Shown here in pieces: positions 59,077 to 64,000 of a stretch of 64,000 nucleotides of DNA. Both the position numbers and the translations under genes were made by a program. Origin of the DNA: Mycetocola_A sp015752285. GTDB taxonomy: Bacteria; Actinomycetota; Actinomycetes; Actinomycetales; Microbacteriaceae. Position 1 is the first letter of the stretch, and each line of letters begins with the position of its first letter. The stretch is taken from NCBI RefSeq assembly GCF_015752285.1, contig NZ_JADOUY010000001.1, positions 496,001 to 560,000 of the forward strand, read 5' to 3'. The notes beneath the pieces were generated by a model. The model ran no database searches. It was not told the origin of the DNA and worked only from the letters and a program-made list of their open reading frames with translations.

Positions 59077-59080
59077 CCTT

Positions 59081-60112
59081 TCAGCCGGCCTGATCCTCGC
59101 CGATCCCTGCAACCTTCGACCGGAAGTGAGATTCGGACGCGAAGATGTTGAGCCCGAGGGCCCGCGACAGGTATGCCGTCGCGATCTGACCTCGCACGCT
59201 GTTCCCGGTGGAGTCGAGGCGTGGCGACAATGAGCCGATCCCAACTTTCCCAGGAGCGACGGTGACGATTCCGCCTGACACCCCGGACTTGCCTGGCAGC
59301 CCGATCTCGAACAGCCACTCCCCGGTCGCCTCGTACAGCCCGCTGGCCGCGAGCACCGCCAGGGTGTCGCGACAGACAGCAGCTGACACCACCTCGACGC
59401 CGGTTACCGGGTTGACGCCGCCGTTCGCCAGCGTCGCAGCCATCACCGCAAGATCACGGGCGTCGATCGCCAGGGCGCACTGCCGCGTGTAGATGTCGAC
59501 GACCTCGAGCGGATCGTGCTCGATCCGACCGTAGCTGTGTAGCAGTTGGGCGATCGCGCTGTTCCTGGAGTTCGATTTCACCTCGGATGCCAGGACCTCG
59601 TCGTCGATGTCGAGGTGACGCCCGGCGAACCGGGACAGCCCGGAGTGGATGGCTTCCCACTGGTCATCGGCAGTGTTCCCGGGCATCAGCGCCGTGGTGG
59701 CGAGGGCACCGGCGTTCACCATCGGGTTCATCGGATGCCCGTCGTTGAGCTCGATCGCCACCACCGAGTCGAAGGCGAGTCCCGTGCTGTTCACCCCGAT
59801 CACGTCGAGCACCTTTTCGTGCCCGACTCGCTCGCTCACGAGCGCGTAGACGAAGGCCTTCGATATCGACTGGATGGAGAACAGCACGCGGGTGTCACCG
59901 ACCTCATGCAGACCGCCCTCGACGTCGACGACACAGAGTCCGAAGGCGTCAGGATCGGCGTCGGCAAGCGCCGGGATGTAGTCAGCGACCTCCCCGCCGT
60001 GATGCTTCGAGGTGTGTTCGTATGCCGCGTCGAGGATCTCGTCGATGTGCTGGGCGCCGGGAACGGCTCCCGTCGTCACCGCCTGGTCGATGTCGTCTAC
60101 GTCCAGTTGCAT
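59081..60112 (-). CDS. glsA: glutaminase
   Basis: 343 residues of the serine-dependent beta-lactamase-like glutaminases. The catalytic Ser-x-x-Lys is in FSIQSISKAF (about 80-89). ELNDGHPMNPMVNAGALA, NSRNSAIAQLL (with the conserved Asn) and GLPGKSGVSGGIV are the other substrate-site motifs. The enzyme converts glutamine to glutamate and ammonia. The ATG at 60112 follows GAGAGGG. It lies just downstream of lysG on the same strand but with its own ribosome site. Confidence 0.93.
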   Translation of the reverse strand: MQLDVDDIDQAVTTGAVPGAQHIDEILDAAYEHTSKHHGGEVADYIPALADADPDAFGLCVVDVEGGLHEVGDTRVLFSIQSISKAFVYALVSERVGHEKVLDVIGVNSTGLAFDSVVAIELNDGHPMNPMVNAGALATTALMPGNTADDQWEAIHSGLSRFAGRHLDIDDEVLASEVKSNSRNSAIAQLLHSYGRIEHDPLEVVDIYTRQCALAIDARDLAVMAATLANGGVNPVTGVEVVSAAVCRDTLAVLAASGLYEATGEWLFEIGLPGKSGVSGGIVTVAPGKVGIGSLSPRLDSTGNSVRGQIATAYLSRALGLNIFASESHFRSKVAGIGEDQAG

Positions 60113-60172
60113 GATGCCCTCTCGATCGGTGCCTTGCGACACGTCTGAACCTATCGCTCCCACTGCGCGCCG

Positions 60173-61054
60173 TCACCGCCGGGAGAGCGTCCTCGCAGCC
60201 GCGGTCGCCATGGCATCCGCCACCCGATCCAACGCGCTCATCCGCAGAGCCCACTGCTGCCAGTGGAGACTCACCATCACGGGTTCGCCGGCATCCAGCT
60301 CGACGAGTTCACCATTCTCGACGAGTTTCCCTGATTGCTGATCGGGCAGCATCGCCCAGCCGAAACCGAGGCGGACGGCCTCGGCGAAGTCGGCCGAGAC
60401 CGGGACGAAATGTTGCGGCGGAGCGAGAATCCCCCGTGAGATTCCGCGCAGGAACCGATGTTGGATGTCGTCTTTCTCGTCGAAGACCACAACGGGGGCA
60501 TGAGCCAGACTTCGTACATCGACCCCGCTGGAGAACCACCGCGCGACAAAGAGCGGCGTCGCCATCGGTCGGTAAGTCATGACGCCGAGCGGAGCCGACG
60601 TGCATCCCTGCACCGGGCGGGCCTCGGTCGTGATCGCCGCCATCACCGTGCCGTCGCGCAAGAGCTGAGCGGAGTGATCCTGGTCTTCACGGTGGATGTC
60701 GAAGGTGATCTCGTTCGCGAGGGAGGCCAGCGCAGGCATCGCCCATGTCGCCAGCGAGTCCCCGTTGACGGCGAGCGAGACATTCGGCCAGGTTCCATCG
60801 ATCCCGCGCTCTGCTTCGCTGTCCGCCTCAGCAGTCAGAGCGGCGATCTGGCGTGCCAGTCGCAGATAGGTCTTCCCGGCAGCCGTCGGGGCGATCGGCT
60901 TGCTCCGCTGCAGGAGCACTCCGCCGACGGCGTTCTCGAGTGCCCGAATCCTCTGGCTGATGGCTGACGGGGTGACGTGGAGCACCCGGGCCGCTGCCTC
61001 AAAGGTGCCGCCGTCCACCGCCGCGACGAGTGCCTGCAACTGTAGGAGATCCAT
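60173..61054 (-). CDS. lysG: LysR-type regulator of lysine export (LysG/ArgP type)
   Basis: 293 residues. The helix-turn-helix has LQALVAAVDGGTFEAAARVL (about 5-24) and TPSAISQRIRALE, the IciA/ArgP/LysG subfamily. The effector domain contains a variant of the family SADFAEAVRLGFGWAML segment. It is divergent from lysE across 71 bp, the standard lysEG layout of actinobacteria: LysG senses high lysine or arginine and activates lysE. Confidence 0.92.
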   Translation of the reverse strand: MDLLQLQALVAAVDGGTFEAAARVLHVTPSAISQRIRALENAVGGVLLQRSKPIAPTAAGKTYLRLARQIAALTAEADSEAERGIDGTWPNVSLAVNGDSLATWAMPALASLANEITFDIHREDQDHSAQLLRDGTVMAAITTEARPVQGCTSAPLGVMTYRPMATPLFVARWFSSGVDVRSLAHAPVVVFDEKDDIQHRFLRGISRGILAPPQHFVPVSADFAEAVRLGFGWAMLPDQQSGKLVENGELVELDAGEPVMVSLHWQQWALRMSALDRVADAMATAAARTLSRR

Positions 61055-61125
61055 AGTTAATCAAACTAATGGATGCCCAGAAAATGTAGCTGGTCACCGG
61101 TAGCCATTCGCCATACAGTGAACGA

Positions 61126-61731
61126 ATGCTCCCCGCCCTTCTCGCCGGTCTCGGCCTCGGTCTCTCGCTCATCATCGCGATCGGCGCCCAGAATGCGTTC
61201 GTCCTGCGGCAGGGCCTCCGGCGTGAGCACGTTCTCGTTCTCGTTCTGATCTGCGCACTCTCCGACGCTCTCCTCATCGCGCTCGGGGTCTGGGGCCTCG
61301 GCGCACTGATCGAACAGGCGAGCTGGCTCCTCACTGTCGTGCGCATCGCCGGAGCGGCTTTTCTGACCTGGTACGGCATCCGTTCGGCGATCCGTGCCGC
61401 CCGCCCCGGCACGCTCGATGCGAACCCCGGCGGCGCTCCCATCCCGCTGCGCACAGCCGTGCTGACCGCTCTGGCCCTGACCTGGCTCAATCCGCACGTC
61501 TACCTCGATACCGTCGTGCTGCTCGGGTCGATCGGCGCGACATACGGCGAGCGCCAGTGGTGGTTCGCGCTCGGCGCCATCCTCGGAAGCGTGGCCTGGT
61601 TCAGTGCGCTTGGCTTCGGCTCCCGGCTCTTGAGGCCGCTGTTTGCGAAGCCGGCGGCGTGGCGCATCCTTGACGGCGTGATCGCTGCCGTGATGATCGC
61701 GCTGGCCGTGAGCCTGCTGCTGGGGCTCTGA
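61126..61731 (+). CDS. lysE: LysE-type amino acid exporter
   Basis: 201 residues with five or six spans. The LysE/ArgO signature is seen in LSLIIAIGAQNAFVLRQGLRREH (about 12-34) and LTALALTWLNPHVYLDTVVLLG (about 108-129). It exports lysine and arginine using the proton-motive force. A TACAGT -10 lies 6 nt before the ATG, so the message should be leaderless. Control by the divergent LysG. Confidence 0.93.
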   Translation: MLPALLAGLGLGLSLIIAIGAQNAFVLRQGLRREHVLVLVLICALSDALLIALGVWGLGALIEQASWLLTVVRIAGAAFLTWYGIRSAIRAARPGTLDANPGGAPIPLRTAVLTALALTWLNPHVYLDTVVLLGSIGATYGERQWWFALGAILGSVAWFSALGFGSRLLRPLFAKPAAWRILDGVIAAVMIALAVSLLLGL

Positions 61732-61776
61732 CCCGGCAATCTGGAGTCGAGCCGACGTCAGGACTTCTGTCCACGG

Positions 61777-62421
61777 TCAGCGTAGGCGGGTGGCGCGCAC
61801 GACGACGTCGCCGATTGTGGCGTGAGTCCCATCGTCGGTGGTGATCTCACGGACTGGCTCCGCGGCGGTCTCGATCCGCCAGCGGTCAGGGGCGAGCAGG
61901 GCTGTGACACTCTCAGCCGTAACCGTCGCCTCCGCCGGCGGATGGCCGCCGTGTCCGTGCCTGTGCCCGTGCTCCGCGGTGCCGGATGACTGTAGGTGCC
62001 CGACGATGAGGAGAGTGCCCCCGGGGGCGACCCACTCGGAGATTCGCTCGTAAAAGGCGAGTTGCGACGTCGGGAGGTGCGCGTAGTGGGTTGTCACGAG
62101 ATCGAATTGTCGCCCAGGCGACCAGATTCCGAGATCGCACTCCGTCCAATCGATACGGTCGGATGCCGCCCCGGCCCGCGTAGCGCGGTCGGCCGCACGG
62201 GACAGGGCAGCTCGTGAAATATCGGCGGCGGTCACAGTCCAGCCCCGGTCGGCGAGCCATATCGCTTCAGCCCCCTCTCCGCAGCCCGCGTCGAGGGCAA
62301 AACCGGGGGTCAGATCTCCGACCTCACGAAGAAGATGCGGGCTCGGTTCGCTTGATCGAACCGTGGCACCCGCCTCGCCCCAGTGCTCGTCCCAAAAATC
62401 CCTGTCGAATTCCAGCGCCAT
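61777..62421 (-). CDS. class I SAM-dependent methyltransferase with His-rich loop
   Basis: 214 residues. AdoMet site FALDAGCGEGAEAIWLADRG (about 41-60), then WTVTAADIS and the middle FDLVTTHYAHLPTSQ. The fold matches TehB/SAM-methyltransferase class. An inserted loop (about 150-162, HGHRHGHGGH) carries six His, which could bind a metal ion. The ATG at 62421 has GGCGGG upstream. Substrate unknown. Confidence 0.85.
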   Translation of the reverse strand: MALEFDRDFWDEHWGEAGATVRSSEPSPHLLREVGDLTPGFALDAGCGEGAEAIWLADRGWTVTAADISRAALSRAADRATRAGAASDRIDWTECDLGIWSPGRQFDLVTTHYAHLPTSQLAFYERISEWVAPGGTLLIVGHLQSSGTAEHGHRHGHGGHPPAEATVTAESVTALLAPDRWRIETAAEPVREITTDDGTHATIGDVVVRATRLR

Positions 62422-62530
62422 CCCGCCTCCGTCGATCGTGGCGCGTCGACCATCACCGCGCCCCGTCAATCATCAGCGCGGTCGATCACATTCGCAAGTC
62501 AATTTGCTGAAACGGCACATCGCATGCGTG

Positions 62531-62773
62531 CTAGTCGGTCTTGCGGCCCTTCACGAAATAGGCGATCGGACCGATCCAGTTCACCGCGATGACGGCCGTC
62601 CACAATCCTTTCGGGCCGTTGACCTGATCTGCCGGGCGGTCGGCGAGATCCTTCCACGCGACAGCGGCAAGGGCGAACTGCACGGTCCCGACGACGATAA
62701 CCGCGACCTTCCTGCCCGTGCTCATCTCACTCCAGGTCAGCTTCTTCTTGGTCAACTTTTTCGACATGGTCAT
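62531..62773 (-). CDS. small PLDc_N-like membrane protein
   Basis: 80 residues, a basic start (KKLTKKK), two membrane segments and the WTAVIAVNWIGPIAYFVKGR end that marks the phospholipase D N-terminal (PLDc_N) type of helical hairpin, found alone in many small actinobacterial proteins. AGGAGC precedes the ATG at 62773. Function unknown. Confidence 0.78.
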   Translation of the reverse strand: MTMSKKLTKKKLTWSEMSTGRKVAVIVVGTVQFALAAVAWKDLADRPADQVNGPKGLWTAVIAVNWIGPIAYFVKGRKTD

Positions 62774-62858
62774 CGCTCCTGTTCGGAAATGAATGGATGA
62801 CTCCAGACTCCCGGCCTCCCGACCGCGGCACAACCTCCCTGAACCACCGATTCCGAGA

Positions 62859-62899
62859 TGACACCACATGCTGCTTGACATGACACCATTGTGGTGTCA
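62859..62899. promoter_or_regulatory. operator of the ribbon-helix-helix gene
   Basis: TGACACCA-TTG-TGGTGTCA (62881-62899) is a perfect palindrome placed between -35 TTGACA (62875-62880) and a -10 CACTCT (62898-62903). A second half-site TGACACCA lies at 62859-62866. Confidence 0.7.
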
Positions 62900-62909
62900 C
62901 TCTGGTGAC

Positions 62910-63398
62910 ATGGAATTGGGACAGTACGTCAGCGAACTTTCACGACAGCTCGTTGACGCGGCAGAAAACGGCACAAGCGACACTCGCGCTGTTGCCGAGA
63001 GACTTGCCGCCGGGTTGGACGCTGCGACACGGCTCGTACTGCTCGACGCCCTGTCGGCCGCAGCCGGCGAAATCACCCGGGACCTCGCGCCCGGCTCGGT
63101 CGACCTGCGTCTTCGCGGACGCGAAGTCGAGTTCGTCGTCGTCCAGCCGAGCACCGATCCGGAATCCGACGAACGCACCGTCGCACCCGTCGACCTCGAC
63201 GACACCAGCACCTCGCGCACGACGCTCCGCCTTCCTGACGCCCTCAAGTCTCGCGTCGACGAAGCGGCAGCGGCTGACGGCTTGTCCGTCAACACCTGGC
63301 TGGTCCGCGCCATCGCGACCGCCCTTCAACCCAAACAACGACGAACGGCTCAACGCACGCTGCGCACCGGTGACAACTTCGCCGGGTGGGCGCGCTAA
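62910..63398 (+). CDS. ribbon-helix-helix (HicB-like antitoxin type) protein
   Basis: 162 residues. The N-terminal part (about 1-75) is helical with a beta-hairpin (SVDLRLRGREVEFVVV, about 63-79). The C-terminal part holds a ribbon-helix-helix motif (about 103-140, SRTTLRLPDALKSRVDEA then LSVNTWLVRAIATAL). It resembles HicB-type antitoxins but is not paired with a HicA toxin. It precedes a DUF4097 gene, a combination I recall from other actinobacteria. Autoregulation through the palindrome between its -35 and -10 is very likely; the message looks leaderless. Confidence 0.82.
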   Translation: MELGQYVSELSRQLVDAAENGTSDTRAVAERLAAGLDAATRLVLLDALSAAAGEITRDLAPGSVDLRLRGREVEFVVVQPSTDPESDERTVAPVDLDDTSTSRTTLRLPDALKSRVDEAAAADGLSVNTWLVRAIATALQPKQRRTAQRTLRTGDNFAGWAR

Positions 63399-63475
63399 GC
63401 CCAGAGAGCTCCAGACTTTCGCCCCGCAACCAGCAGGGGCTGACCGAACACGCCCAGAGAAAGGGAAGCGTCAGC

Positions 63476-64000
63476 ATGCCCACATTCACTACTCCCACCC
63501 CGATCGACCTCGCCATCAATCTTCCGGTGGGTGAGATCGAGATCGTCGCCTCCGACCGGGGCGATACCGTCGTCACCGTCTCTCCCACCAACCCGGACAA
63601 GCCGGTCGACCGTCGGGGAGCTGAGCAGACGTCGGTCGAATTCGACGGCCAGCGACTCACCGTCACCGGCCCGAAGCCCCGGCTCAGCTGGATCGGCCCG
63701 ACCGAGTCGGTTGATGTGCGAGTCGAGCTCCCGACCGGGTCGCGGCTCACCGCTGAGATCTCTGTCGGAAACGTCCGCACCGTCGGCCGCTTGGGTGCCA
63801 CCCGCATCAAGGCGTCGACCGGCGCCGTCGACCTCGATGCCACCGGCGACCTCTGGTTGCGCGCGTCGCACGGCAACGCGACGGTCGGCACGGTGGACGG
63901 CGGTGTCGAGATCACAGCAGACCATGGGCAGATCCGGCTCGGCACGGTCACCCGCGACGCGATTCTCAAGTCGGCGCACGGCAACATCCGCATCGAGGAG
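63476..64000 (+). CDS. DUF4097 family beta-repeat protein, partial
   Basis: The first 175 codons are in the window; the gene runs past the right edge. AAAGGGAA precedes the ATG. The product has repeated short strands with alternating pattern (IDLAINLPVGEIEIVA, VDVRVELPTGSRLTAEIS, VDLDATGDLWLRASHGN, VEITADHGQIRLGTV), the parallel beta-helix-like DUF4097 ('putative adhesin') fold. It follows the ribbon-helix-helix gene by 77 nt. The function of this family is unknown. Confidence 0.85.
   Translation, partial: MPTFTTPTPIDLAINLPVGEIEIVASDRGDTVVTVSPTNPDKPVDRRGAEQTSVEFDGQRLTVTGPKPRLSWIGPTESVDVRVELPTGSRLTAEISVGNVRTVGRLGATRIKASTGAVDLDATGDLWLRASHGNATVGTVDGGVEITADHGQIRLGTVTRDAILKSAHGNIRIEE

Noticed and set aside
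1..64000. tRNA, rRNA, prophage or insertion sequence
   Set aside because: No T-loop/acceptor pattern, rRNA core, transposase or terminal inverted repeats were found by eye.

Overview
This window is high-GC chromosomal DNA from an actinobacterium, most likely a member of the Microbacteriaceae. The pointers are an actinobacterial NucS mismatch endonuclease, a LysE/LysG pair, 13E12-type HNH endonuclease debris, DtxR/IdeR-type iron boxes, many apparently leaderless promoters (TANNNT 5-7 nt before the start codon), and heavy use of the octamer CGGATGCC / GGCATCCG. I saw no rRNA, tRNA, CRISPR array, prophage or intact insertion sequence. An ice-binding-type (DUF3494) domain hints at, but does not prove, a cold habitat.

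Layout. 0-10 kb: tandem VOC proteins, a MATE exporter, a small hydrolase, an SDR, a GH15 enzyme, and an ABC-2 exporter followed by a two-component system. 10-26 kb: FUSC-like membrane protein, a LacI regulator divergent from an MFS permease with a clean operator between, NucS, a HAD phosphatase, a coiled-coil membrane protein, a cell-surface block (sortase, secreted GH16 enzyme, GT11 fucosyltransferase, M23 peptidase), then AI-2E, YibE/F and MFS membrane proteins. 26-31 kb: small unknowns (including a 59-aa gene coupled to its neighbour), DUF2945, DUF72, a zinc alcohol dehydrogenase and an EEP-family hydrolase. 31-34 kb: a MarR regulator divergent from a TasA-like secreted protein and a SipW-type signal peptidase that is fused to an ice-binding-type domain. 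34-39 kb: DUF2238-like protein, a FluC pair with a universal stress protein, and a CsoR/CstR-type persulfide operon with two strong operators. 39-44 kb: a zinc-ribbon protein, an orphan, a decayed HNH endonuclease, and a DrrAB-type exporter divergent from its TetR regulator. 45-50 kb: a zinc uptake cluster of the AztABCD type with an additional histidine-rich lipoprotein. 50-57 kb: a guanidine-III riboswitch with a Gdx exporter, a GH29 fucosidase, and an iron-siderophore uptake operon behind two IdeR boxes whose first gene seems to start with ATT. 57-64 kb: aldo/keto reductase, GAP-family protein, DUF1801-like protein, glutaminase, LysG/LysE, a methyltransferase, and a ribbon-helix-helix protein with a partial DUF4097 gene at the edge.

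How the genes work together. The clearest functional units are metal and ion handling (Zur-type box with the azt cluster; IdeR boxes with SIP-FecBCDE; FluC; Gdx under its riboswitch), sulfur stress (CstR-like repressor, Cys-rich small protein, CoA-disulfide reductase-rhodanese, thioredoxin), and surface assembly (TasA-like protein with SipW-type peptidase, sortase, GH16, GT11). The most unusual item is the SipW-type peptidase carrying, in the same polypeptide, a domain preceded by what looks like its own SipW-type cleavage signal. A GC-rich palindrome shared by the promoters of the TasA-like operon and the GH16 enzyme suggests common control of surface proteins.
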